A program made the position numbers and the translations under genes. From the NCBI GenBank assembly GCA_001801485.1, contig MGXV01000044.1:2126-23293 (forward strand): a DNA stretch of 21,168 nucleotides, read 5' to 3'. The number at the start of each line of letters is the position of its first letter. Position 1 is the first letter of the stretch. Below the pieces are notes generated by a model. That model did no database searches. It saw nothing but the letters and a program-made list of their open reading frames with translations, and was not told where the DNA came from. This DNA comes from Gammaproteobacteria bacterium RIFCSPHIGHO2_12_FULL_37_14 (GTDB lineage: Bacteria > Pseudomonadota > Gammaproteobacteria > DSM-16500). Positions 13,491 through 21,144 of this stretch are shown piece by piece.

Positions 13491-15851
13491 CTAGTCCTCT
13501 TTCTGAGCTTTCGTTTCCAAAGAGGTTACATAATCACATACCTCATTGGCAATAGCTAGCACCTCCTCATAAGGTAAAAAGATTCCGTCAACCGAAGGTG
13601 GATAATCAGTAGCAAGAGCTATATCTTTGATTATCTCATTCGTTATAGGATTAGCTTGCGAAGAAGATCTACCCATCATTCGCTCTAATAATTCTATTTT
13701 ATCTTTTACAAAATTTTTGTTAATTAGCGGCATGCTAAACTCAGAAAAGTTTCCTGCGCCCACTAAATCTTTCACGCTATTGGCTAAATTAACTTTACTG
13801 AAAATATTTAATCTTCCCTCTTCAACTGGTTCGACAATTTCTTCTTCTATTTGTTGCTCTGATGCTGCATGTCGATTATGAAAAGCTAGCAAAGCTGTCA
13901 ATGCGCGCTCAATAGAATTATTTTCTGGTTCAGAAACAATAGAACTTGAAATAATGGCAATTTCTTCACCTTCCTCCTGTGGAAGATCAAACAATGTTTC
14001 ATTATTTTTATTTACTAGTTCTGCAAAACGTTCGATTCTATCTTCCAAATCTACTAAAAGACGACCGAGTGGTGGCTCTACTTTTAAAAATTGATTGATC
14101 CGCATTCTTTCCACTGGTTGTGGATTAGCATAAAATACTCTTGCACGAACAATTTTTGATTTAAAAAATATATGAAACTCTCCTTCGCGTTGTTCTTTGA
14201 GGTCTAATAGGTCAATACGTTGACGTTTTTCAGAGGATGCGCTACGACTATCCATGTAATTGTTCAATAAGCTACCGGCATTCGTTTGAAAAGAATCTAC
14301 TTTAGTAACATAAGATTCGCCTGCTGTTTTTTGGAAAAATTCCCACGTTTCTAATGGATCTTCTAATTTCATACAAATTTTAATATTGGTATTTGCTCCT
14401 ATTGAGGCAGCTTCTTCTTTTGAAGCCTTTTGAAAAGCAGGTAAATCTTGTCCGGCAAATATGACCGAAAATCCTAAGGAACGTGCTTGTGCTGGAACCA
14501 CCGCAAAACCTTTCACAGCATAGTATCCATATTCATCTAAAATGCACATATAAGGTGTAGGTGCATTAGTTGGTTTGCGAGTAATTACTTCGCGATAAGA
14601 ACCTTCAACAGATTCGCCTAGCCCTGCTGCCATCATTGCTTTAAGCGATGCAATAATAACTTTGCCTAAATTAGCTAGCTCATCAGGTGATTTTTCTAAA
14701 GCAGGTAACAGCACAACAAGAATACGTCGGTTAAGCACCACATCTTTAAGATCTACTTCCGCTAAATTGGTACGAATAATATGTCCATAAGTATCCGCTA
14801 ATGAACCAAAAACACGTGTCAATTGCATAGTGATAAACCCATGCTGTTCTAATACTTGCGCACTTTGTTTGCCTTTTTTTGAAGGATCATAACCTGGCAA
14901 GTTTTTCAAATAATTCTTAATCGGCTCCAAAATGACATCTGGTGTATCCGCAAGACTGACCGGTTCTTGATTATCTCGCGGAAACATTTTATCAATTCCA
15001 ATTGCTTCTAAGCGTGGCAGTTCGAAATAATTACGTATACTATTTGCATCCAATAAGATTTTGCCTTTATCTCGCATATAAACGAGAACCTTCATGAGCG
15101 CTTCAACAAACACAATCGCACGACCTTTCCACATATCACCATCTGCACTTTGAGTACCTTGATCCATCATGCTAACAACTAATTGCGATAACATACTCGA
15201 AGAACCATTACAGAATGGATTCATTGTATTTGATAAACGTTTTTCTTGAGCACCAACGATATCTCGAGCGCCTGTCATAAAATTAATGAGTAAAAGATCG
15301 TCTTCACGTCCCATTGTGCGACACATAGAAAATACTGATGCAAATAAGGAATTATCACCTTTGCCATCGACATATAAAAAGCCACTCGCTTGAATCAAAG
15401 CATTAAACGATAAAGAAATCAACGCAACTGTTTTACCACTACCCGTTGATCCAAATATTAAAACATGCGTTCGCATATCATCGTTGTTAAACCAAAGTTC
15501 ATCATTATTAGCAATGCGATTACCAAAAAAAGTAATTCCACGTGCTTTGCGTGGTTTGGTTGAATTGGGGAAAGTATCATTATAGTCAAGCGTTTCAGAA
15601 CGCAAAGGCATACGAAAAGGCAAAGTAGAACGTCGGGTATAGGCGTAGAAAAAAGTGAGCAGCGCAATCACACCAATCACATCGCAAATTGCTGGGAAAA
15701 AAAAGATTGAAATGGCAAATCCTACCATCAGAGAAGCACTATTGATTGGATCTTTAAAAAAATCAACAATCTTCATTCCCAGCGTACGAGTATCTCGTAA
15801 TAGTAACTGGGGTGAAAGCTCGTGTTGTTCTTCTAATCCACGCAATTTCAC
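13491..15851 (-). CDS. dotL: Dot/Icm type IV coupling protein DotL (IcmO)
   Basis: A 786-residue DotL/IcmO, the VirD4/TraG-like coupling ATPase that selects effectors. Two transmembrane helices lie at about 38-72. Walker A is GSTGSGKT at 134-141, followed by FLYVDGKGD (158-166). Walker B is YMCILDEYGYY at 434-444, then SVIFAGQDLPAF (462-473). The C-terminal extension (about 590-786) is the region that in Legionella binds DotN, IcmS/IcmW and LvgA. It contains acidic EEGEE and EEEIVEPVEEG blocks, and is the least familiar part. Total length matches Legionella DotL (about 783). The start is a GTG whose bases overlap the dotM stop (GTGA), implying translational coupling within the coupling complex. 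Confidence 0.97.
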   Translation of the reverse strand: MKLRGLEEQHELSPQLLLRDTRTLGMKIVDFFKDPINSASLMVGFAISIFFFPAICDVIGVIALLTFFYAYTRRSTLPFRMPLRSETLDYNDTFPNSTKPRKARGITFFGNRIANNDELWFNNDDMRTHVLIFGSTGSGKTVALISLSFNALIQASGFLYVDGKGDNSLFASVFSMCRTMGREDDLLLINFMTGARDIVGAQEKRLSNTMNPFCNGSSSMLSQLVVSMMDQGTQSADGDMWKGRAIVFVEALMKVLVYMRDKGKILLDANSIRNYFELPRLEAIGIDKMFPRDNQEPVSLADTPDVILEPIKNYLKNLPGYDPSKKGKQSAQVLEQHGFITMQLTRVFGSLADTYGHIIRTNLAEVDLKDVVLNRRILVVLLPALEKSPDELANLGKVIIASLKAMMAAGLGESVEGSYREVITRKPTNAPTPYMCILDEYGYYAVKGFAVVPAQARSLGFSVIFAGQDLPAFQKASKEEAASIGANTNIKICMKLEDPLETWEFFQKTAGESYVTKVDSFQTNAGSLLNNYMDSRSASSEKRQRIDLLDLKEQREGEFHIFFKSKIVRARVFYANPQPVERMRINQFLKVEPPLGRLLVDLEDRIERFAELVNKNNETLFDLPQEEGEEIAIISSSIVSEPENNSIERALTALLAFHNRHAASEQQIEEEIVEPVEEGRLNIFSKVNLANSVKDLVGAGNFSEFSMPLINKNFVKDKIELLERMMGRSSSQANPITNEIIKDIALATDYPPSVDGIFLPYEEVLAIANEVCDYVTSLETKAQKED
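13495..13500 (-). promoter_or_regulatory. Shine-Dalgarno of dotK, supports a GTG start
   Basis: AGAGGA on the minus strand, 7 bases upstream of GTG 13487 and lying inside the last codons of dotL. It decides in favour of the GTG start, which also keeps a complete lipoprotein signal peptide. Confidence 0.65.
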
Positions 15852-16981
15852 GTCGATTTTTCCTCATCAGGTAGATAAACTACTTCAGATAATGCTATTT
15901 CTAAAGCTTTTGTTGCTTCTTCAATTGCAGGCACCACTAGTTTTCTACCAGCTTCTTTTTCAGCAAGCCAATGGCCAAAAACACCTGCCACTTCGACAAA
16001 AGGAGTTTGTCGGCCAACCGTATTTAAGGTGTACCATAGTCGCCGATCAAGCGGTTTTAACCACAAAAAATCAGCCGATGCTTGCACGCCATCGTCTCTA
16101 GCGCTTTCTAACATGGCTGCCATTACTGTCAAAACATACGCATAAGAGTGGATATTTTTTTGTACTATCTTAGTATCAAGATGTTTCTTGAGCAAAGCAT
16201 CCACACCAGCCATATTTAATTTGGAAGTGGAAGATACATTTAATTGTCGTATTAGTTTTGCTGCAGCTTGGGTATCAGCATTAATCCGTGCAGAAAAAAT
16301 AGCAAATAATGCTTTGACATGAGGTGCTAATTTATCAACACCTTTCCATAATTGCCCTAGCTGTAAAGCAAATATTTTATTAGCTTCCCCACGTCTCAAA
16401 ATAACTTGAATCCTATCCCATTCTTTACGACTGACTCCTTCACGACGTTGAGGGCGAACTTCTTCTAATAATTTATTTTTTTTACAAAATTGCATCGGCG
16501 TCATCGCCATCGCCCAAGCGCCTTTATCAATATCTTGCTTTAGTAAATTAAGATTAACGACAGGAGCAATTTGCGGCCAATTATCTTTCTCAAGTTTTGC
16601 TAATTCTTGCATGGAATAAGTGCGTCTAAATACTCGTGCACTATTACTCAAATAAACCACGAATGCCAAAACGATCATTATAATCACTAGGGGTATGCGC
16701 AACCAATCACCTACGCCATCGCCTATTGTCATCAGATCAGCAAAATTAAGTTTACTAGTATTCGTTAGAGCAGAGAGAGTGGTGGTACGTAAATCTTCGA
16801 AGCGATTACTGAATAAACTTAAAAAATTAATTTCATAAAGTTTGAGAGTAAGATAAGCACTAATAATATAGTCTCTAAAACTATACCATATCACGCCAAG
16901 CGTGACCAAACTGGCAACCACGCCCCAAATAATTCCAGCGGAATTATCAGGTTGACCACCTTGTTGTGCTGGTGCTGCCAT
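15848..16981 (-). CDS. dotM: Dot/Icm coupling-complex protein DotM (IcmP)
   Basis: DotM/IcmP, the inner-membrane partner of DotL. Its cytoplasmic domain in Legionella is a receptor for effectors with Glu-rich signals. From the ATG at 16981 it has 377 residues (Legionella: about 376), with membrane helices at about 16-35 and 94-111 and a helical cytoplasmic domain from about 120. The paired Arg196-Arg197 (VILRRGEANK) coincide with the two arginines reported at those numbers in Legionella DotM for acidic-signal binding, as I recall; the third reported site, 217, is Lys here. The frame extends to GTG 16990, but GAGGTG stands 6 bases before the ATG and would collide with the GTG. It is the first dot/icm gene of the run, 90 bases after dksA. 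Confidence 0.96.
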   Translation of the reverse strand: MAAPAQQGGQPDNSAGIIWGVVASLVTLGVIWYSFRDYIISAYLTLKLYEINFLSLFSNRFEDLRTTTLSALTNTSKLNFADLMTIGDGVGDWLRIPLVIIMIVLAFVVYLSNSARVFRRTYSMQELAKLEKDNWPQIAPVVNLNLLKQDIDKGAWAMAMTPMQFCKKNKLLEEVRPQRREGVSRKEWDRIQVILRRGEANKIFALQLGQLWKGVDKLAPHVKALFAIFSARINADTQAAAKLIRQLNVSSTSKLNMAGVDALLKKHLDTKIVQKNIHSYAYVLTVMAAMLESARDDGVQASADFLWLKPLDRRLWYTLNTVGRQTPFVEVAGVFGHWLAEKEAGRKLVVPAIEEATKALEIALSEVVYLPDEEKST

Positions 16982-16987
16982 CGGCCT

Positions 16988-16993
16988 CACCTC
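16988..16993 (-). promoter_or_regulatory. Shine-Dalgarno of dotM, decides the ATG start
   Basis: GAGGTG on the minus strand with a 6-base spacer to ATG 16981. It directly overlaps the alternative GTG at 16990, which therefore has no usable ribosome-binding site. Confidence 0.65.
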
Positions 16994-17071
16994 ATCAATT
17001 TAAAATCATCTTACTGAAAAAGCAGAAAGGATTTTTCCACCGTGAGTTAGATTGACGCAACCTATACTACA

Positions 17072-17533
17072 CTAATATTCTTCTTCCTGTTTTTGCTGCT
17101 TTTCTTTAATCTCATCTAAAGTTTTACAATCAATACAAAGCGTAGCTGTTGGCCTTGCTTCTAAACGACGCAAGCCGATTTCTACTCCACAAACTTCACA
17201 ATAACCATATTCCTTTTCGCGGATGAGTTCTAATGATTCTTCAATTTTCTTCAAAAGCTTTCTTTCTCTATCACGTGTACGTAGCTCTAGCCGAAAGTCT
17301 TCTTCTTGACTTGCTCTATCATTAGGATCGGGATAATTAATTGCTTCCTCTTTCATATGCGTAACAATTTTATCGCCACCTTCTAAAAGACGTTGTCGCA
17401 ATGCCATTAAAATTTTATTAAAATGGTCCTGCATTTTGACGCTCATATACTTTTCGGTCTTTTTTTGTTTATAAGGCGTAATACCTAGTACTTCTAAACT
17501 AGGTTCTAAAATATCTTTTTCTTTAATTGCCAT
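17072..17533 (-). CDS. dksA: RNA polymerase-binding transcription factor DksA
   Basis: A 153-residue DksA, which inserts a coiled coil into the secondary channel of RNA polymerase and, with ppGpp, adjusts promoter output during starvation. The coiled-coil tip reads YPDPNDRASQEEDF (67-80). Asp69, Asp72 and Ala74 correspond to the functionally key Asp71/Asp74/Ala76 of E. coli DksA. The C4 zinc finger is Cys112, Cys115, Cys133, Cys136 (CEVC...CIDC). All key residues are present, so it should be a full DksA rather than a TraR-like or Cys-less variant. The ATG at 17533 has TAGGAG 8 bases upstream. In Legionella DksA influences virulence traits, but adjacency to dotM may be coincidental. Confidence 0.96.
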   Translation of the reverse strand: MAIKEKDILEPSLEVLGITPYKQKKTEKYMSVKMQDHFNKILMALRQRLLEGGDKIVTHMKEEAINYPDPNDRASQEEDFRLELRTRDRERKLLKKIEESLELIREKEYGYCEVCGVEIGLRRLEARPTATLCIDCKTLDEIKEKQQKQEEEY

Positions 17534-17662
17534 GGTGAATTCTCCTACCCTGAGAGTAATTGTAGTCCAAATTTAACTCTTATACATCATTGAAAACTAA
17601 AAAAGAGTTTACTTTTAAAACCGTCTAATTGACCTCTAAATTATTGATATTTAAATAAAAAT
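17534..17662. other. 129-base intergenic region between prmC and dksA
   Basis: This is the longest gene-free stretch in the window and very AT-rich. Read toward dksA it offers weak -10-like boxes (TACAAT, TATAAG) but no well-spaced -35, so I do not call a promoter, although dksA is likely to have one here. An inverted repeat (AACTCTT at 17575-17581, AAGAGTT at 17603-17609, 21-base loop) lies in it, too open to be a typical terminator. A dyad binding site is possible. Confidence 0.4.
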
Positions 17663-18505
17663 TTAAGCCACCCCTAAAGTAGCCCTTTCTTTCCCTGCCA
17701 GATCCTTTATCGTTTCTACGCCTTTATAGCCCATTTTCTCAAAAAAGCTCCGTATAGCCTGTCCTTGTGAAAAACCATGTTCAATGATTAAAAAACCTGC
17801 TGGCCTTAAAAAAAGCTTTGCTGATGAAATAATCTCATGAATAGCATTCAGCCCTGTTGCACCTGCAACCAGTGCATGACGCGGTTCAAACACTAAATTG
17901 TCAGCGTACCTCTCCCACTCGCTCTCAGCAATATAAGGAGGATTACTAACAATTACGTCTAAATCACTACAAGGTAGGGCAGTACACCAATTTCCTTGGA
18001 AAAATGCAAGATTTTCTAGCCCAAATCGTTGTGCGTTTTTCCTAGCGATAGCTAGAGCATCTTCACTCCTATCAGTAGCATAAATTTGCCAGTGAGGACA
18101 TTCATGAGCAAGCGCTAATGCAATTGCGCCACATCCCGTGCCAAGATCTGCGATTTTTAAAACTTTATGGTGATCAGTTCTTTTCAGTATGGTTTCCACG
18201 AGCAATTCTGTTTCGGGCCTCGGAATTAATGTATCTCTCGTGACTAAAAATTCCAACGACCAAAATTCACGTTTTCCAGTGATATAAGCAATCGGTTCGC
18301 GATTGCATCTGCGTTGTAGATAAGCATTGAATTGATGTATTTCTTCAAGTGTCAGTTGATGCTCTGGACGAGCGTGTAAATAGGTACGCGATTGTTGCAG
18401 TGTATGAGCAAGTAATACTTGTGCATCTAGCATTGGATTATCGCTAATATTCGCCAGCTGCTGCGTTGCTTCAGAGAGGCATTGTTGAATAGTGATAATC
18501 ATCAT
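17663..18505 (-). CDS. prmC: Peptide chain release factor N5-glutamine methyltransferase PrmC (HemK)
   Basis: A 280-residue PrmC/HemK, which methylates the Gln of the GGQ motif in release factors RF1 and RF2 using S-adenosylmethionine. The N-terminal helical domain (about 1-90) contains EPIAYITGKREFW, the family signature linking to the catalytic domain. IPRPETE lies at 94-100. The SAM-binding loop is DLGTGCGAIAL at 120-130, and the substrate-Gln-binding NPPY is at 188-191. Length is typical. Two ATGs in tandem (18505, 18502) are both possible starts; no strong Shine-Dalgarno precedes them. prmC is often next to prfA, but here the 68-base upstream gap leads to an unrelated large ORF. Confidence 0.95.
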   Translation of the reverse strand: MMIITIQQCLSEATQQLANISDNPMLDAQVLLAHTLQQSRTYLHARPEHQLTLEEIHQFNAYLQRRCNREPIAYITGKREFWSLEFLVTRDTLIPRPETELLVETILKRTDHHKVLKIADLGTGCGAIALALAHECPHWQIYATDRSEDALAIARKNAQRFGLENLAFFQGNWCTALPCSDLDVIVSNPPYIAESEWERYADNLVFEPRHALVAGATGLNAIHEIISSAKLFLRPAGFLIIEHGFSQGQAIRSFFEKMGYKGVETIKDLAGKERATLGVA

Positions 18506-18573
18506 GACAATCTAGCCCAAAATATCCGCCCTTTAAATAGCTTCATCTCATTTCAGTTAACTGGTTATAATAA

Positions 18574-21144
18574 TTAATGTCGCATCGCATGTATCTTCCT
18601 AGCATGCCATTTATCATGCGAGATGACACACTTTGGCGTTTTTGGTTTTTGCCTTCTTTCCCCCGCAACACGATATTCTTGTTCTGTTATTGCATTCATC
18701 TTATGGGCTGCTGCAATTAAGACCTTCGTCGTCTCTTGATCTTGATGATTAAAAAATCGGTTCCGGTTCACCTTCCGTTGCTTTTTTTCCTCCTGGGTTG
18801 GCTGTTGCCCGACAACTTCCTCTTGCTCCTCTTTTCCAGCTAAATCTTGCTTATTTTCCTCCGCTAGCGCGTTCTGTTGTGCCTCCAATTCGCTTACTTG
18901 ACGGAACAAATCTGCTATTAATGTTTCAATTTTCTTATCTGTCTCCAATTGATCTGCTATTAATGTTTCTAATTTCTTATCTATCTCCTGCTGCTTCTTA
19001 TCTGTCTCCTGGAGCTTCTTATCTGTCTCCTGCTGCTTCTTATCTGTCTCCAATTGATCTGCTATTAATGTTTCTAATTTCTTATCTATCTCCTGCTGCT
19101 TCTTATCTGCCTCCAATTGATCTGCTTTAAAGGCTTTAAGTTCGTTATCTGTCTCCAATTGATCTGCTTTTAATTTGGCAATCTCCGCATTTATCTTCTC
19201 TTGCTCAGCTCTCTTCTCTCGCTTTTGTTGTTCCCATTCGTCCATCCTTTTCTTTTGCGCTTGCTCCATCAATGCCTCTTCAAGACATGCTTGGTAGTCT
19301 AATTCTATCTGCCGATCTGAATTGCGATCCTTCATCGCCCTCTGCGCCCAAATGATATTGATTGGCGAGGGTACAACCGCTTTTATCAGCATCTCTTTTT
19401 GGATCGCAAACCAAGTCTGTAGTTCTCGGAAACAATACTCCCCTGCCTCCCCACTACCATGGTCAGAATGATAGCGTAAGGCTAAACGATGATACTGCTC
19501 CTTTAACCATTGTAAATTGATTTCAATTCCTCTCTTACGATTCGGTAAATAAAAGTTCGTACCCACTTGCTTTATCACGTTACGTCTCCACTCCGGCGCT
19601 AAATAACTGTTGTATATGCGATGCCATTCCGCTTCCAAACTTTCCGTTCCGCGATACAGTACGATACTGTAGTTGCGCCTTATTTCATGACGCTGCTCCA
19701 CAAATAGTTGCTGTAGATTCAACAACCAATCCGGTTTCTTTAACTTGCCGAGCGCTTGGAGTTTCTCAATAATCCACCTTTCAGAGCGCTTAAATTCAGA
19801 CACATCCTTCCTCTCTCTATATCGCTTAAGCGCATAGTGACCGCATGAAAAAAGCCATTGATTCATATCATCGATTATCTGTGCTGCGAATCGCTTATCT
19901 CTTTCAAACCATTTCTGAAATTGCGTACGAATCTGATCGGCTTCTACAGGCTCTATACCCGCTTCCTTCAGTACGACGGTGACTTGGGCTGGTAATCCTT
20001 TCACCCATTTCATATAATCTTTCTCTTCCTCATCAAAGCTTTCCTTTCCTCCACGTAAACATCGATCGTCTGCTGCTTGACAAAAATTATCGTGAGCAGA
20101 AACCGCTTGCCATAATTTCTCTTCTAAACAAGATTGCCAATAAGCTATGCGTTGTTGCTCATGCAATTTTCGCATATCGTCAGACGCTTCTCTTAGTTCG
20201 CTTTGGATCTTTTTTAAGCTTTCGCTTTCCGATAGGTCCTCTTCAAATGAGCGTATTTTCATCCGTATCGGATCCAAGCGCCGCCACTCTTTGCTATGTT
20301 CGCTCAAAAACTCCTTCCAACTGAGCGTAGAGCCTTTTCTCGTTAAACGTTGATGTTGTTCCTGAATAGTCTTTTTCGCTTTACCTAAAGCTAATAGGAT
20401 TGCCTTGCCTCTTAACTCATATTCCTTCTCCTCTGTCTCATGCCTTAGACTCGCTTTGAGTTGCTCATATGTTTTTTGCATGCCCGTTAAAATCAGGGTC
20501 TCGTAACGATTCATCATGATTTGATCTTCTCTTTGATAGACTTCTCTGACTCGTTCTAACTGCTCGATTTTAGTCTGTTTCGCTGCATCATACCGCTCTA
20601 AAAATACTTGTAATGTTTCCAATTCCCTCACCCGTCGTCCTTCCCGCCAATGCCACCACCGGCTCCACCACGGCAACTGCCTATAGGTATCAATGTGGCG
20701 CTTGACGTTCTCGAGCGGCTCTCCGTATATCGTCTTCTGAGCAAGATCCACACACTCGATAACACACTTGCCTCCTCTCACTGGTTGCCATTTCTGTGCT
20801 TCTAATAATACTGCTTCTTTCACAATCTCTATTTCTATTCTGCCAACTGTATCTCTTTTTTCCCCTAACAAGCGTTTTTGTCCTGCACGAAACAAGCAGC
20901 CATACCACAGCACTTTCCCTATACTCTCCATCTCGCGTCTTTGCTTGTACTCCCATACCCGCCTCCACCACGGCAATTGGCTCCATCGCTCCATCTCCTG
21001 CCCCAACGTTTTCCAAGGTTTCTGGCGTATCGTTCCAGAGGAAAGCATTTCCCAAAAAAGCACTTCCTCCGGCCACTGTCCGGGAGGATAATTCCCTAGC
21101 CCTTTTCTTCCTAACCAGCGCATGAAACCTATCTTCGTTTTCAT
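18574..21144 (-). CDS. Large coiled-coil protein with duplicated LPWW module and heptad tail; possible effector
   Basis: I do not recognise this 856-residue protein. It has no signal peptide or membrane helix and is very rich in Trp, Arg, Glu, Lys and Gln. Order of parts: Trp-rich N-terminus with two copies of a module ending in QLPWWxRxW (about 37-79 and 137-179, exactly 100 residues apart); long charged helices (about 180-520); a segment resembling a J-domain core (546-586, YHRLALRYHSD) with HSD instead of HPD at 559-561; a coiled coil with near-perfect heptads (about 659-745); a Glu-rich stretch (770-788); and a basic tail. Coiled coils, eukaryote-like fragments, higher GC at the 5' end and location beside dot/icm genes fit a secreted effector, but nothing proves it. 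The ATG at 21144 has only a distant AAGGG; ATG 21123 (codon 8) is an alternative. Confidence 0.75.
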   Translation of the reverse strand: MKTKIGFMRWLGRKGLGNYPPGQWPEEVLFWEMLSSGTIRQKPWKTLGQEMERWSQLPWWRRVWEYKQRREMESIGKVLWYGCLFRAGQKRLLGEKRDTVGRIEIEIVKEAVLLEAQKWQPVRGGKCVIECVDLAQKTIYGEPLENVKRHIDTYRQLPWWSRWWHWREGRRVRELETLQVFLERYDAAKQTKIEQLERVREVYQREDQIMMNRYETLILTGMQKTYEQLKASLRHETEEKEYELRGKAILLALGKAKKTIQEQHQRLTRKGSTLSWKEFLSEHSKEWRRLDPIRMKIRSFEEDLSESESLKKIQSELREASDDMRKLHEQQRIAYWQSCLEEKLWQAVSAHDNFCQAADDRCLRGGKESFDEEEKDYMKWVKGLPAQVTVVLKEAGIEPVEADQIRTQFQKWFERDKRFAAQIIDDMNQWLFSCGHYALKRYRERKDVSEFKRSERWIIEKLQALGKLKKPDWLLNLQQLFVEQRHEIRRNYSIVLYRGTESLEAEWHRIYNSYLAPEWRRNVIKQVGTNFYLPNRKRGIEINLQWLKEQYHRLALRYHSDHGSGEAGEYCFRELQTWFAIQKEMLIKAVVPSPINIIWAQRAMKDRNSDRQIELDYQACLEEALMEQAQKKRMDEWEQQKREKRAEQEKINAEIAKLKADQLETDNELKAFKADQLEADKKQQEIDKKLETLIADQLETDKKQQETDKKLQETDKKQQEIDKKLETLIADQLETDKKIETLIADLFRQVSELEAQQNALAEENKQDLAGKEEQEEVVGQQPTQEEKKQRKVNRNRFFNHQDQETTKVLIAAAHKMNAITEQEYRVAGERRQKPKTPKCVISHDKWHARKIHAMRH
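18932..19004 (-). repeat. Perfect direct repeat, copy A (73 bases)
   Basis: These 73 bases are identical to 19037-19109. The offset is 105 bases, exactly five heptad units. Identity at synonymous sites points to a recent duplication or to gene conversion. Confidence 0.9.
19037..19109 (-). repeat. Perfect direct repeat, copy B (73 bases)
   Basis: Second copy of the 73-base identical stretch that begins at 18932. The two copies are separated by 32 bases coding for further heptads. Confidence 0.9.
20608..20736 (-). repeat. LPWW module, second copy
   Basis: Codons 137-179 of the large coiled-coil gene. The pattern TIxxxPxxx(L/V), then QLPWWxRxW, repeats codons 37-79. At DNA level 14 bases around the Pro-Trp-Trp codons (20663-20676) are identical to 20963-20976, exactly 300 bases away. 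Confidence 0.7.
20908..21036 (-). repeat. LPWW module, first copy
   Basis: Codons 37-79 of the large coiled-coil gene. Paired with the copy at codons 137-179. Matching positions include Thr38-Ile39, Pro43, Gln56 to Trp60, Arg62, Trp64 and Arg70. Confidence 0.7.

Larger units (their letters stand above)
18907..19170 (-). repeat. 21-base (heptad) tandem repeat tract in the large coiled-coil gene
   Basis: Codons about 659-745 consist of seven-residue units of the types ETDKKQQ, ETDKKLQ, EIDKKLE and TLIADQL, each encoded by 21 bases. The tract would form a continuous coiled coil. The unit length, a multiple of three, allows copy-number change without a frameshift. Confidence 0.9.

Noticed and set aside
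13627..13881. 84-codon plus-strand open frame within dotL
   Set aside because: Antisense to the well-supported DotL C-terminal region, with no family features.
15655..16101. 148-codon plus-strand open frame across the dotL-dotM junction
   Set aside because: It runs antisense through two confidently identified coding regions and has no credible protein features.
17575..17609. Inverted repeat AACTCTT...AAGAGTT as an intrinsic terminator of prmC
   Set aside because: Stem of 7 A/T-rich pairs with a 21-base loop and no properly placed U-tract after the stem.
18554..18563. Perfect palindrome CAGTTAACTG between the large ORF and prmC
   Set aside because: Only 10 bases, no loop and no U-tract; it may be chance, so not called as operator or terminator.
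18798..19130. Open frame on the plus strand with SYLSPAA-type repeats
   Set aside because: It is the antisense reading of the heptad-repeat tract; its periodicity follows from the 21-base repeats of the real gene.
18907..19170. Regular short repeats resembling a CRISPR array
   Set aside because: The 21-base units have no unique spacers, keep one reading frame and lie inside a long ORF.
20690..21125. Several overlapping open frames on both strands at the 5' end of the large ORF
   Set aside because: They are shadows created by the GC-rich, stop-poor composition; none has a recognisable motif or ribosome-binding site.
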